Below are positions 1 through 11,697 of a stretch of DNA of 64,000 nucleotides, piece after piece (within the stretch, counting starts at the first letter, position 1; every line of letters begins with the position of its first letter). The stretch lies in contig OY783195.1 of the NCBI GenBank assembly GCA_963678675.1, positions 23,679,191-23,743,190 of the forward strand, read 5' to 3'. The position numbers were made by a program, and so were the translations under genes. Origin of the DNA: Xiphydria camelus (Eukaryota > Arthropoda > Insecta > Hymenoptera > Xiphydriidae). The notes beneath the pieces were generated by a model that saw only the letters and a list, made by a program, of their open reading frames with translations, ran no database searches and was not told the DNA's origin.

Positions 1-1385
1 TAGAGAAGTTGTGATATTCACACAGTAACAATTGTTACTCGATGTACAATATTTCTCATCATCTTCTTAATCAGAATTATTAGTAGGGAAAATCTTAAAG
101 ACGAAATTAATTTAAATGTAAAAATTATCAGAGATACGTTTCATCAAGAATAATTCTTCTTTTCCACCAAAGTGGCAACAGGCTCTCATAAGTCAGGCTT
201 AGAAGTTTTCGAGTTACGTAACTAACGACGTTTATTTACTTAAATACGTTTTCAATTTAAAATTGGATGGTTGAGTGGAATAGCGAGAAACTCAAAACGT
301 AGCCACCTTCGTGTAGCGAGTTCCGAGTTGCTCGAGGACGTTCAAGTGAATGAAAGCTTTACACTTCAAGCACTTGAGCCATAATACGAGACTCATGGTG
401 GTAAATGGCAGGATTTATGTCTGTAGAAATGAGCATGTCTTGTGCTTCTTCACAGTCTCCCTCGCTCGGTCCAGGGCTCAAATTCAAATGTTTGTAAACT
501 CTTTGCGGTGCTTCCTGAAACGTTAAGCTCTCCTTGTCGGTATGCAGACGATATTAATTCACGGGAATACGATTTTTAATGTGTCTTCATACATTTTCTT
601 CACAATTGATACGTATAATTTTAGAGTTTTGCAGCTTCCTCCGACGTACATACCCATAGGTACCTGCATAACGAGATGCAAAGCGCGGTAGGTACTCCTC
701 CTTTTCTCCATCGATGTAGCATAGCAATGAGCCGCCGAGATGCGAAACGGGGTTGTGTTGATTTTCAGCCGACCCCGGAGGTGTTTGGCTTCTCGGTAAT
801 TGAGAAGGCAAATGAAAATCAACACGACCTTTTCTTGCATCCGGCAGTCTAGTTGAGGCTTGGTTTGCATATTCGCCATTCACCCAATTAGAACATCGGT
901 CGTTTCATATTATTCGAAAAGAGTTTTTCTCTCGTGTCTTCCTCTCGTAAATCATATTTGTCCCTCAAATGTCTACCGGCGAAATCAATTTTCTCTATAA
1001 ACGTTCGAAACAATTTTACGGGTAAAATTATTTCTTCGATCGACCGTGTTCACGGATTGTCGACAATGAATGGGCACGTGCGTGTGATCACCGCGCTATT
1101 GTAATTTAGATGATGCAGGCTCGCAAAAGTTGTAGTCGAAGCGTAGCGGCGGACGGTTTCAATGAAACTGTACCGCACGTACAACCAGCATTCAACGTAG
1201 CGCCGCAACTACTGCAACTCTCATGTGAAAGTCCTTTTACAGCCGCTTCTAAATAGCGATTCCCGCTGAATACGGAGTATCCGCGGAATGAAAAAGGAAT
1301 AAATGGGGCGACGAGCAGGAAAAGAGAGAAATTTTTGCGCAGATCTACATTTCAATTCAATGATGATTATTTTGGAGTAGTCGGT
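1..1385. other. No gene recognised
   Basis: Both strands carry only short open frames without recognisable domains or paired splice sites. Base composition shifts from AT-rich to more mixed between about 1040 and 1300. I see no RNA gene or repeat with clear borders here. Confidence 0.5.
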
Positions 1386-1693
1386 TTAACCCTTTCGCTC
1401 ACGGTGTCCACAAATGTGGACATGTAGATTAATGTATATATAAGGTCATAAATTAGAATTTTTACCGTTTGTTCACAAGAAGTACATTCGTGGACATTGT
1501 AACGAACGTATAAGACATATATAGCCATAAAAATTAAAAATTAAATTTATAAATAAACAAAAAAAAATTAAATTTATGAAAAAAAAATAATTTTTTTTAT
1601 CAGAAAAATTAAAATTTAAAGCATCGAACAGCTGGAATATACATTATCAATTGTATAGCTGTAAAAATAAAAATTCGTGAGTGAAAGGGTTAA
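1386..1693. mobile_element. piggyBac-like MITE with TTAA target duplications
   Basis: The sequence begins TTAA-CCCTTTCGCTCACG and ends CGTGAGTGAAAGGG-TTAA, so a 300 bp body with nearly perfect inverted ends lies between two TTAA tetramers. TTAA duplications next to ends starting with CCC are the signature of piggyBac-superfamily elements. The interior is AT-rich and non-coding, with a small hairpin (TGTCCACAAATGTGGACA) just inside the left end. It is therefore a non-autonomous derivative. The assignment rests on ends and duplication only, since no transposase sequence remains. Confidence 0.75.
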
Positions 1694-2648
1694 GATATTA
1701 AGTATGTAATATAATGTAAATCATAATCTTGGTAATTTTTAGTGCAATACGAAACAGTAACCATTGAATTAGTGGGAGTTTTGGATTATTGGAATTTATA
1801 GGAGTAACACGAGAGGATCCGAAATGATTCTTTCACATCAAACTCGATCATATTGTATTTCTTCAGAGTTACTGTGTTACAAGGTATTTTGTTACATAAC
1901 AAGGTATAATATATACGTCTTTTTATTTTTGCATAAATCGCCTGCTTGAAAATATTTTCACGTAATTTACGATGTGTTAAAAACTCGAGAATATCACTGT
2001 GTATTTTTAATAAGTAAAATCGCAGCAAAATGTTTCCATACAAGAAGGGATTCTATACGTACATACGTCGCTGTGACGTTAAAAACGTGGAGAGCATTGG
2101 ACTGCTATATGTCGGATTATCGAGTCTGTATTCCATAATCCAAATTCGAGTATTGCCCCGTAAATTGACGTGTCGAGCAAATAGCTTCTCGTAGGATTTC
2201 TTCAGCGGTCCGAGCACACCCCATCTACCATCTACCAAAAATCGTGTTAATAACGCGTTAATATACCTACACCACCGGTGGGTCACATCAGTAATTGGGT
2301 TACATTAGGTACATTCGCCTTAGATATAACTGTATAGGTACATTTATATGTACTAAACGTAATTTGTTACTGTGATGTATAGTCGTTAAGTCGGGCTACT
2401 CCGAGCCAAGAACGTATCGCAGTATCTCTCCAAGCTAGTGTATCACTTACACAGCGCGTGAAGTTTAATCAGAGTCAAATCATTTGAAATTTCGTAAACC
2501 TACCTAGATACTAGCTAAGTTCTAGTGTATAAAATGTATTTAATCTACAGATTATAATGGGGGGGGGGGGGGGGCTTAGTGCAGACTATAATGGACAATT
2601 AATTTCAAATTAAAAATTTGATCGTCGAGAAAAAATTATTATCGCAAG
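1694..2648. other. No gene recognised; contains a poly-G run
   Basis: The stretch is AT-rich, with minus-strand open frames of 77-85 codons that resemble nothing I recognise. A run of 16 G sits at 2559-2574, flanked by near-identical words (CAGATTATAATGG before, CAGACTATAATGG after), so it could be a slippage product between short direct repeats. Confidence 0.5.
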
Positions 2649-2974
2649 TACACGGAGAAAAAGGAGTAGCAAAAATTTGTGGAAAACCCCATGAATGTGT
2701 ACAGGTATCCCAGTAATAGAGCTCCTCCAGGTGAAGTATTAAATTTTTTAATAGACCACAGCGTACTTTTACAGTTCTTAATAGTATAAACATCATTTTA
2801 TACGGTAAAATTCACAAATTTCCCATTAATATGTATCGAATGTTTACGAGTTTATAATGTTACGACCTGCAAAAAGTACGCTGTGTCTATTAAAAAATTC
2901 AGTGCTTCACCTCGAAGAGCTCTATTACTGGGATTCACTGTAAAAATTATCTACTAATCATTTTACTCCGCGTA
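2649..2974. mobile_element. Alpha-family MITE, copy 1
   Basis: Both ends read TA-C(A/G)CGGAG towards the inside and continue as inverted arms of roughly 130 bp, including the shared words CAGTAATAGAGCTC and TTTTTTAATAGAC. The element is flanked by TA. The same arms occur in a second copy at 16713-17515. No coding sequence is visible, and the short open frame on the minus strand is a by-product of the arms. A TA duplication with long terminal inverted repeats fits a Tc1/mariner-type non-autonomous element, but the family name is not established here. Confidence 0.7.
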
Positions 2975-3148
2975 GCGGCAATCATCGGCGACAAATGGAT
3001 CAAAAGTTGATGGAATAGTTATTGTCGAGCTTTTACGAAGAGACAGTTCGGTATTTGCATAAAAATGATATTTATATTTTCGAATTTAATTTGTGTGTAA
3101 TCTGTATACATATCCGACATCATACAAAGAAGAAAATGCCCGAAGAAA

Positions 3149-3421
3149 TAATTGAAGGGTACCCCTACAGGGGAATAACAGGCTAAGTCATTTTTAATTG
3201 AAATTGAGATATTGTCACCATTTAGTGGTATTTTTTATGTATCTTTCAGCTCAATATAACTTCCAGGGGGCAATAACAGAACAAATCAATAGATATCCGT
3301 TATAGAAGAATTTCTATACAGGGGAAAAACTAGCTAACAATAAGATTCAAAATAGAAATCTCTCTAGCACAAAACCATTAAAATTGACTTAGCTCGTTCT
3401 TCCCCTGTATCCTTCAATTAT
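3149..3421. mobile_element. Inverted-repeat MITE
   Basis: The left end (TAATTGAAGGG then GGGGAATAACAGGCTAAGTC) is mirrored at the right end as GACTTAGCTCGTTCTTCCCC followed by CCTTCAATTA. The arms are about 45 bp and imperfect. The interior is AT-rich and non-coding. It lies immediately left of another palindromic element at 3495. Confidence 0.6.
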
Positions 3422-3494
3422 GTATTCGCAAAATTATAAGTTCGTTTCTCTCAACGATATTATGACGCCATTAAAGAGTCAGAGAGACGCACTT

Positions 3495-3785
3495 ATATCG
3501 ATACCTGAAAGCAACAGTGAGATAAACCCGAAAGCCGATTTCGAGCTAACTATGTCAAACGTAAGCTAAAATCGGCCTGTATACAATGCAACACTGAGAT
3601 ATCTCGGCAAAAATATTTAAATGAAATTATTATTTATTATTTATTAATTAATTATTTATTTTATTATTTTTGCCGAGATATCTCAGAGTTGCATTGTGTA
3701 AAGGACGGTTTTAGCTTACGTTTGACATAGTTAGCTCGAAATCGGCTTTCGGGTTTATCTCACTGTTGCTTTCAGGTATCGATAT
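3495..3785. mobile_element. Near-perfect palindromic (foldback) element
   Basis: The left arm from ATATCGATACCTG through the AGATATCTCGGCAAAAATA region is repeated in reverse complement on the right, ending CAGGTATCGATAT. Arms are about 115 bp with few mismatches, around a 60 bp AT-rich centre made of TTATT/TTAAT words. It would fold into one long hairpin. Arm similarity is high enough that the element is either young or kept homogenised. No target duplication is obvious. Confidence 0.75.
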
Positions 3786-4184
3786 CAAGCAACGAGTGTG
3801 AGAGAGATAAACTTATAATGTGCCATGAGCTATGACGTATGCTGAATTTTTAAATATCGTTTTTCAGCTAGAAATCGTCGGTCTTTTCACGTAAGGGCGT
3901 ATTTCAGTTTTGATGATTTCTCAGGAGAGCGATTTTAAATATTTTACGATTTTTCATTGTGAATAAGTCTTGCAATTATTTTTATAGCTTGTTGATTTTT
4001 TTGTATGTATAAAATTATGTGCTTGAATGCCTTTTAAATCACACGTATGGGCCTATCCTAAATTAGGCCTACTGTACGTGAGATTTAAATTTTGATTATT
4101 TTGAGATGCGACGAAAAATAAACGGGGAGCAAAAGTATAAAATGTTGAGGTACGCCGGGTCGTGAGATAAAAATATAAGGCTTA

Positions 4185-4210
4185 AGAGAGAGAGAGAGAG
4201 AGAGAGAGAG
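4185..4210. repeat. (AG)n microsatellite
   Basis: This is an uninterrupted dinucleotide tract of 13 units. Confidence 0.95.
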
Positions 4211-4429
4211 CAACCTATTGGCGGTCTTAACTCAATTTTCAAATTTTCTGAGATACGCCCTTACGTGATAATACCGACGAAATGTTCCATACCTGCGATA
4301 AAAGATCAGTAGAAAAACCGAACTGCAAGAATCGCCGAGGGTTCCACATTATTCCGATTTAGTGGTGTAACTACAATCGTACTCGATCTACTTGGCGGAT
4401 GCCGTCCAGGAGAAATAAAATAACCGCGA

Positions 4430-4448
4430 CCCCCCCCCCCCCCCCCCC
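4430..4448. repeat. Poly-C run
   Basis: Nineteen C residues occur in a row. Homopolymers of this length are prone to slippage and to assembly error, so the exact length is uncertain. Confidence 0.9.
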
Positions 4449-7400
4449 AGCAGGAGACGCTGTCAACCGCACTTATGCCGCGTTACAACGGCGATCGCGC
4501 CACTGGAAAGAGAGCTACAGGTTTGCAAAACGATACACGCTTCCCCGGAAGCACCTATTTATTCCCCGCAGCGCCGTTTCTCGCGAGAAAACTGTTATCG
4601 CCGCAACGTGGCCGGGAGAAGCTTTCGCAGCCGAGGAAGAAGCAGTCTCTCATTTGCATATCGACCGCTTCCGAGTGAGTAGCGGTGACATTCCAACTTA
4701 ATTGTCGTCTACCGCCCGGAACTGTTCGCGCCTCTTATTCGGAGCGCAGTGACGGGTAACGCGATTTTGCTCCTTTTTCCAACTCCATTACCCCCGCCGG
4801 TAGCGCGACGCATTAGTTTCCTCAAAGTTGTTTTTCTCGCGTTAATTCGATATTGATGTAGGTATCCTCCGCGGAGAGGAGTAGGTTTCGGTGAAAGTGT
4901 CTCATTCTCCCGGTCGTTCCGTCCTTGATCCCGGCGTTTGGCAACGGAAACTGTAAAAAAATGCCGCGTCATTGCGGAGGTATTCGTCGCACTTCGATTC
5001 TCTGAAAGCTCACTCGGCTAACGAAGTGGAAATTCCCCGGATTAACCGGGCATTAGATATATCTTGCAATCCCCTCGCGCGGCGATACATTAGTCACAAG
5101 TACGGGTAATATTCGGCAATGCGTCGCGCGGACCGCGAAGTGTTTTTCTAGCCATCGAGACGCTGAGAATGTTTGAATTACCGGGACGTGGCTGTATTCG
5201 AAATGGGAATTTCGAGCGTTTTACTGGTGCAGTGATTGCGCATCTAATTAAATTACGAGTTGAATTAGTCGGTCGTATGTTTAGGTGGAGTTTAGCAACG
5301 CGAACCGCAGACGTCGAAAACTACTGGTCGGTATATCGTGGCAACAATTTACTTTTTGATGTATTTAATTGCTGGCGATGTCTCGTGATGAGGCAGTTGG
5401 ATAAATTTTGATTAGTAGTTAAAGATCCGTATACAAACGTGCTAAACTTACGCGCACGAAAGCATTTCTTTGACCCGAGAGTATATTCGTGCTATAGGGA
5501 TATTTTGTGAGTTCTCCTGGATTAATTAAGAGCAAGAATAGAAACAATATGAACTCTCTAATGGATTAGGAAAAGATCAGTAGGTAGAGTCGTTCGAGTC
5601 AAGCATGCGCAATTTCATATATTTACTGTGTCTGTGTAAAAAAAGGAAAGGACACATGGAAAATAGTAATTTTGTGTTAGTAAGAACATCGAAAATCAGT
5701 TATCATAGCAGCATTTTTTATTACGGTAACAAAAATAGTTTGCTGTTGAGATGAAATGTTTGACAGATATCCTTGGTTACAATGAAAATTATAGCTTTTC
5801 TTTCTTTTTTTTTCGCTACCATAACAAATCGATCTGTTATCACTATTTTAATCGAAATACTTGTTACAGTAACTTAAATAATGTTATAGTAACAAATTAT
5901 TTTTTTCCATGCATAGGTATGATTTTATTTATATGTTTTTATTATCAGTAGTTATCTATTTAAATAAATATTTGAATTTAAAGAACAAATGTTCGTCAGT
6001 AACTCAATGAGTTATGGATAAATAATGAATCTCAGTCGTTTGGCTCACACTTGCCCTATATATGGAGCAACTGTGTGCGTTTATGTACGCACCCCTTTTT
6101 CGATTCTTTAGTCGCAAAGGTCGCACATAAATGGACCTACTTCATGGAGGATACAGTCAACATGTGACCATCGATGACACTCCATACATTGTATCCATTC
6201 TTCTGACGGTGGATCTTCATAATTTTGGGCAGATAGCGGATAATGGTAGTTGCTGTCGTCGTTTTTTCGATTTTATATAAGACATTGTACATATAATTAT
6301 TCGGAGTAAGAGTGCACACGTTTGAAATCTTGCGCACACTTACTCTCGCACACTTTTCCCACAGTAGCAATAGTGAAAGAAACATTGAAATCATCTAATC
6401 GTTGCGGTGTCCAGTATTGACGTTTTATACATATAACAACAATAAATGAACGCTGACTATAATGACCATATAACTTTTTAGTCTAAAATAATTCCATATA
6501 TTAATAACTCATTATGGAAAAATTGTGGAAAAAATAAGAAAACTACTGGAAATAATATTTTATCTACTGAATCTTTATGCCAAATTGGATCGAAAAATCT
6601 CATGTGTCTCTTGCAGACACGTTAAGTATCAACAAATTCCGGAAACTTTTATTGCATGTGCGTGGAAAACTTCACTGCGTACACTTACCCCGAACGACCC
6701 TACAGTAATTTTTCCAAATAAGTGTATACGCGTAGTTCTCTTCTTCCTGCCCGCCTTAAACCCAGCCTTACATCATTTTCAAAGTAACGAACAAACTTTA
6801 ATTAAAATCAAGATACGTTTAATTTAAAGCCCCTAAATACCATCCCCTTATAGATTCATCCCTTAATTGCCAGGCTGACGTTGTTTACAAACCTCCTTAA
6901 TACCCGCGACAAACAATCATTCGCTACACACGCTTCCGCTCCGCGGAATAATTATTAACGCTTTCCGCGCGGGTGTGGGAGCCGAAAAGATCTCGCGCGC
7001 CTTCCCGCGGGATCCCTTCCGCTCTCGCGACCCGCATAACACCCCGCGAGACGCGGAAATTTCCGACGTTATTCGAGCGTTAATTGTCGTCGAAACCATT
7101 ATCGAGCACACGCTTCCGCGTCCCGCGAGCATTCGCCAAAATGCAGTGAACCCTGCTGGGTTTCGCTTCGTTAATCCCGAATGCTTCGGTGACTCTAAGT
7201 TCGCGGGGGTTTGTCGGGTGGATATCGATGATAATTGAAACCCGACACTCTCTCTGCGCGAACCCGAACTTCGGATGAACGGCAGAGCGGGAATCGCGGA
7301 CCGGCCGAGTCGGCGAGGGTCCGATCACGACCTCACGTACGGCCAATCGCTGTACTCTGCTGAAACGGCTGTTTCCACGTTGCTACACCTGATTGGATAA

Positions 7401-7911
7401 GCTAAAGTGACATCGGAACGTTTGGACGTCGTCCACTTGGCCGCGGTCGAACGTTACAACAATGAAACCCGGGTAACGATTAGGACGGACTCATTTTCGA
7501 ATTTTCGACTCGGCGTTGACGTTGTGTATCGATCCGCGATGCGAGTCGTGGGCGTTTCTCGCGTGTCTGCCGTCGCGACGACGAGAGAACGCTTGGAGTA
7601 GGTACTGCTCTTTTCTCTGTTTATTTCGTAATTCGCTTCATACTTTTTTTTTGTAATACTACACGATAAAGCACTCAAAAATTTCGCGGAGCCGTGAATC
7701 CTCGTTCAAAATATTCCTTTTCGGCATTTCCACGTAGGTGTCTACGTGACGGAATTAGCATACAGAATACGGGAGCGTGCCGTATTTCGTTATCGTTAAA
7801 ATATCAGGCGCGTTGCTTCGCCGTCGATTCTCTCCAGCAGGATTCGCATACAGTCCGGTTCCCGAGGATCGTCAGTCTTGCGTCTATGCGAATGGTTCGA
7901 TGATCACGTTG

Positions 7912-8798
7912 TACGAGGGTGTATAAAATATAAACGGAATTCGTTTTGTAAAAAATTCTAACTTTATTTAATGAAGCTTAGAAACATATATTATTTTTCT
8001 ACATAGTCTCCCGCCCTAGAAATACATTGTTCCCATCGGATTGGGAGCTTTTTTATTCCATCATCGCAGAAACTCTTCGGACGTCCTTGCAGCCATTGGA
8101 GTACAAATGCTTCCACCGCGTCGATGTTGTCGAAACGTTGGCCTCCAAGCGCTTCTTCGAGGGGTCCGAAAAGATGGAAATCACAAGGGGACAAGGCGGG
8201 ACTATATGGCGGATATTCCAGCATTTCCCAACCCAATGCATCCAATTTTTGCCTTGTGGCATTGGCCAGACCGACCAGAAAAGAGTGACACTTCTGACCG
8301 ATTGCTTCTTCCTTTTCCTTCGAAATGACAATTTCGCGGCATCCTGTAATTCACAATAGTATTGCACATTAATCGTGCGTCGATTGTGGAGAAAGTCAAC
8401 GTGAAAAGCACCTTGCCGATGAAAAAACACTTGAGCGACGAGCATGGCTCTCGTTCTCGGCCTTCTCACGCCCTCCAGAAAATTTTTTGTGCCATGCAAA
8501 TACATGGGTTCTTGACAGGGTGTTGTTCCCGAACTGTATCTGTAATCGCCGTAAAATTTCGGTTGGATTCACCCCCTCCTTGGCCAAAAACTTGATTATA
8601 ATCCGTTGCTCCACGGAGACATGCACTTCTGTCTCGCTCGTGATTTCTTTTCATACTAAAGGGACTCGAGCGAATTGCTGTCGGTTCTTCCCTCTCCCTA
8701 ACGCGGTACAGGCCATCTGCACATCAACTCCTACAAGGTCACGGATCTCTCCGTAAGTTAAAAAAATCAGTCCCGTTAATATTTGATACACCCTCGTA
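7912..8798 (-). mobile_element. Mariner element, internally deleted and frameshifted
   Basis: The element starts TACGAGGGTGTAT and ends with its reverse complement ATACACCCTCGTA, giving imperfect terminal inverted repeats of about 27 bp between TA dinucleotides. On the minus strand it encodes pieces of mariner transposase. An N-terminal helix-turn-helix part lies around 8626-8430 (Q-R-I-I-I-K-F-L then a W-H-K-K-F-S word), followed by a middle part around 8420-8290 (H-V-D-F-L-H and T-I-N-V-Q-Y-Y-C-E-L). The C-terminus lies at 8245-7991 (PPYSPALSPCDFHLFGPL, ending GDYVEK). At about 883 bp it is shorter than the usual 1.3 kb. The expected HDNARPH catalytic block reads as a degenerate F-L-V-G-L-A-N-A-T, and the parts lie in different frames. 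It cannot encode active transposase. Confidence 0.9.
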
Positions 8799-9246
8799 AA
8801 AGTCACAACAGTGTTTCTTCTTCGAAATTCATTTTTGTATAGAAACGAACTACTGTAACACAGCAGTCGGACTGTCGTGTGGCTGCGGTCGCGTGTGATT
8901 AACTCCTGCGACAGCAGAACTACCGACCGACCACCGTTTTGTGGTCGCGGTGTGGTTCAAAAGTAGCCCGTCTGAGTTGAGCCTTAAAGGTTCAATGCAG
9001 GTTGTATACGGGGTCTCTACGTTTGATACTGACATAAGAATCGTGCGAGTGCGAGTGAGAACGCGAATTAATCCTGGTAGAGGCATAAGTCGGGAATCGT
9101 AGGATCTCGAAGATCCATAAGAGGTACGCACAGAGTTATTCAAGTCTTTAATAGGATAACGGAGATAAAGAAAACCTAAAGAGGTTCTATTTTAAATCAA
9201 AAAGGTTTAAAGTAGGTTCCGAATTTCGACTCGGGGTTGTTAATCA
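8799..9246. other. No gene recognised
   Basis: This is mixed-composition sequence between two transposons. It is moderately GC-rich around 8870-9120, with a 97-codon minus-strand frame that I cannot assign. Confidence 0.45.
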
Positions 9247-9423
9247 TACAGTGCTGTCCCCCTAACTTTTCGCGCTCGGGGCTTACAGAATGCTCCCACT
9301 CCGGCTACCGCGTATCAAGGCGCAGAGCAAATGGTGGGGGAAACGATGCCCCGGCGCTCATTGGTCGAACGTTCAGGGGAAGCGAAAATTACATAATTAT
9401 AAAGTTAGGGAGACAGCACTGTA
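9247..9423. mobile_element. Short MITE with CAGTGCTGTC ends
   Basis: The ends are TACAGTGCTGTCCCCCTAAC and GTTAGGGAGACAGCACTGTA, a 20 bp inverted repeat with one mismatch, starting CAG and bordered by TA. The total length is 177 bp with a GC-rich, non-coding core. This arrangement is typical of Tc1/mariner-derived MITEs. Confidence 0.8.
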
Positions 9424-10381
9424 TTCTATATTATCAATATTTTTCTTAATTATTAACAATTGGTTTAAAGTGAGCTAAGAAAGGGACGAGTGAAAATATG
9501 ATGCATTTTCTTCCTTTTACAGTTTCCAAAATAATATTTCGTATTATTTTATACATATTAACAGAATCTAGAGAAATGCGCGTACAGTTACGTGTACACA
9601 ATACAGTTCCTAGTATTTTATACAAACTATGGATACATTCCCCGTGTATATTTCCCAAGCCGACAAGTCCTCTGGCAATCAGACTCTATACTTGAACGTC
9701 AACACGCTACAGATATACAACCACCGATGGATACATGTTCGAGCGAACGAATTACTCGAAACTTTGTTCTTCGCTATATTGGCTATACCTCACGTGCCAG
9801 GAGAGAAATGGGTTCCGACAAATCACGCGCTTAGCGCGACGAGCGCTTTTTTCGGGCGATCGGTGGGATCATTGTTTCTAAGAAGGCGGAAAATCGCGCC
9901 GATATGTCGCTTCTATTGCGGATGGAACACCCGCGGGTGCGCGCGTTCGCACTCCTCTCACCGGAGATAACGCGCGTAATACCTCTCATCACGATTTGCC
10001 GGTATGTCCCGCACTGGTAGTAGCAATAGCAATATGGTATAGCGGTAGGTATCTCGTCCGCAACAGCTTTCCTCCTCGTTCGAGCATTGTTATCGCGCGG
10101 CCTGATCCGCAGCGGTTTTCCGTCTCAAAGATTTACTCGCTTCGCGGAGCGAGACTCGGGGTCGCTCGACGCGCGCGCGTAACCGAGATCCGCGTCCGAG
10201 CCGAGCTAAACCGAGAAACGATTCGATTTCGCTGGACTGCCGTCCTCGCCGCAGCGGGAGATTCGATCGGAGACGCGATCAACCCGCTCTCTCCTGCCAC
10301 ACGAGCCGCGCGTTCTCGGGAGAAGAAATTAACTTCGCTATCGGAATCCTCAGACAGCACGATGGGCAGTCTACGGGAAAA

Positions 10382-10417
<36 letters not shown>

Positions 10418-11286
10418 CGTCGCCGCCGCCTTCCCGTAATCCCGCGCGCGTATCTCACTCTTCCCGAAATGGCGAAAGTGCTGCGTGCCGCGTGCGGCGC
10501 GGCTGAGCCTCGTCCGTAATTGATGGGCCTCAATTAATCGGAACGTGAGGAGCATAATGTAATCTCCCGGCATCCCTCAGCGCTCCGCGCGGTTCCGGTC
10601 TTAAGTAATTTTTTACGAATACTGCGGCGATCATCGAAATATGATTAATGCCTCGCCCGCACCTTGCGCCACCCTTCATCCGACGGCGATAATCTATGTA
10701 GACGACGGCTGACACGAGTCACAATTTATTTCGTCTCGAACAAAAAAGTTTTATGACTAATATGCGATAATGTGCCATCCAATACATATATATTTTTCCC
10801 GGAGCGTGATAGAATTGGAGACCCGTCAATACCAGCCGCCGTAGATGCCGGGGCTTGCCGGGGGTGCGGGAAGGGTGAGAGGGCGAGGAGGAAGAGGAGC
10901 AAACTTTTCTCCTTAGTTAAAGTATCAATATTTTTAGATGGCGCGCGGCTTTTCCTTATATATCTAAAATGCTATTGCCGTTCGCCCCGGTATTGATTTT
11001 TCTTATTATATCTGTCGGTAATCCGGGGAAGTTGCCCGGTGAATTCTCGCGGAATCGGGTGCGGTGGTGGCTCGCGATTTGATCGTGAGAGTGGAATTTT
11101 CACGCGGATTGAACGCCGCTTGGATACAGCGCGAGGGCTCCTTCGAGAATGTAAACCGTTAGTTATGCGGTACTCATGAACAGCTGTTGGGTTATTTTTT
11201 TTTCGAGGAAATGGTTTCAAAAGTGGAGTTACTTGGGTAGCACATCTTGGTCTATGGTGAGTTAATCCTAGAATGTCTGCCTTTTT
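9424..11286. other. No gene recognised; CpG-rich patch with GTC repeats
   Basis: About 9800-10560 is GC-rich and CpG-dense, with long overlapping open frames on both strands. Their translations are arginine/serine-rich or runs of valine/arginine from the trinucleotide repeat, and they lack domains. I treat them as compositional. The patch could be a promoter or intronic island. Confidence 0.45.
10382..10430. repeat. (GTC/GCC)n trinucleotide repeat
   Basis: About 16 units of GTC with interspersed GCC occur inside the CpG-rich patch. A shorter relative is at 49741-49769. Confidence 0.9.
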
Positions 11287-11697
11287 ACAGTATGTATTCG
11301 AAGAAATTTGCCATAAGCCATATTCCACAGTACATTTTAAGCCGTACGCTATTGGTTGTCGGCTCGATGATGCTGTAAAGATTGATTCTAACGACTTACA
11401 AGTACCTGGCAATGTTTCTACAGAAAATCCCTAAGCCCTATCCTTATGATAGCCGCAAAAACATGGCGGAGAACGCGTATAGAAGAAATTTCGAACATCG
11501 TAGCATTTTAATTGTTAAAATGATGCTAAATTATTGGGTTTCGATATGTATCCTCAATATTGAAATATTCTTCTTTCTGGCGACTATTATTATGCGTCTC
11601 GTTTTTGTAATGGTGACAGGTGCGCTAATTTCGAAACGCAATAACCTTGACTAATGTTTGACATTCTCCGCGTGGCCACGTGTTTACGTCTGCCTGG
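11287..11697. repeat. Dispersed repeat R1, copy A
   Basis: This roughly 410 bp block aligns along its length with 31048-31468. Shared words include GCACGCTATTGGTTGTCG (with one change), GTAAAAACATGGCGG (one change), TTTTTGTGATGGT-like text, AACGCAATAACC and GGCCACGTGTTTAC. Open frames in both copies translate to a common S-S-S-R-Q-P-I string on the opposite strand. With only shared repeat ancestry to explain it, I do not call a gene. Confidence 0.65.

Larger units (their letters stand above)
3786..7911. other. No gene recognised; simple repeats and two CpG-rich patches
   Basis: There is an (AG)n tract at 4185-4210 and a run of 19 C at 4430-4448. GC-rich, CpG-dense sequence covers roughly 4440-5160 and 6930-7600, where overlapping open frames appear on both strands simply because stop codons are rare. 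None shows a domain, and none is bounded by convincing splice signals. The stretch between about 5400 and 6900 is AT-rich and featureless to me. Confidence 0.45.

Noticed and set aside
10133..10573. A 146-codon minus-strand frame and a 147-codon plus-strand frame over the same DNA
   Set aside because: Both run through the GTC repeat in a CpG-rich patch, so neither is credible as a gene.
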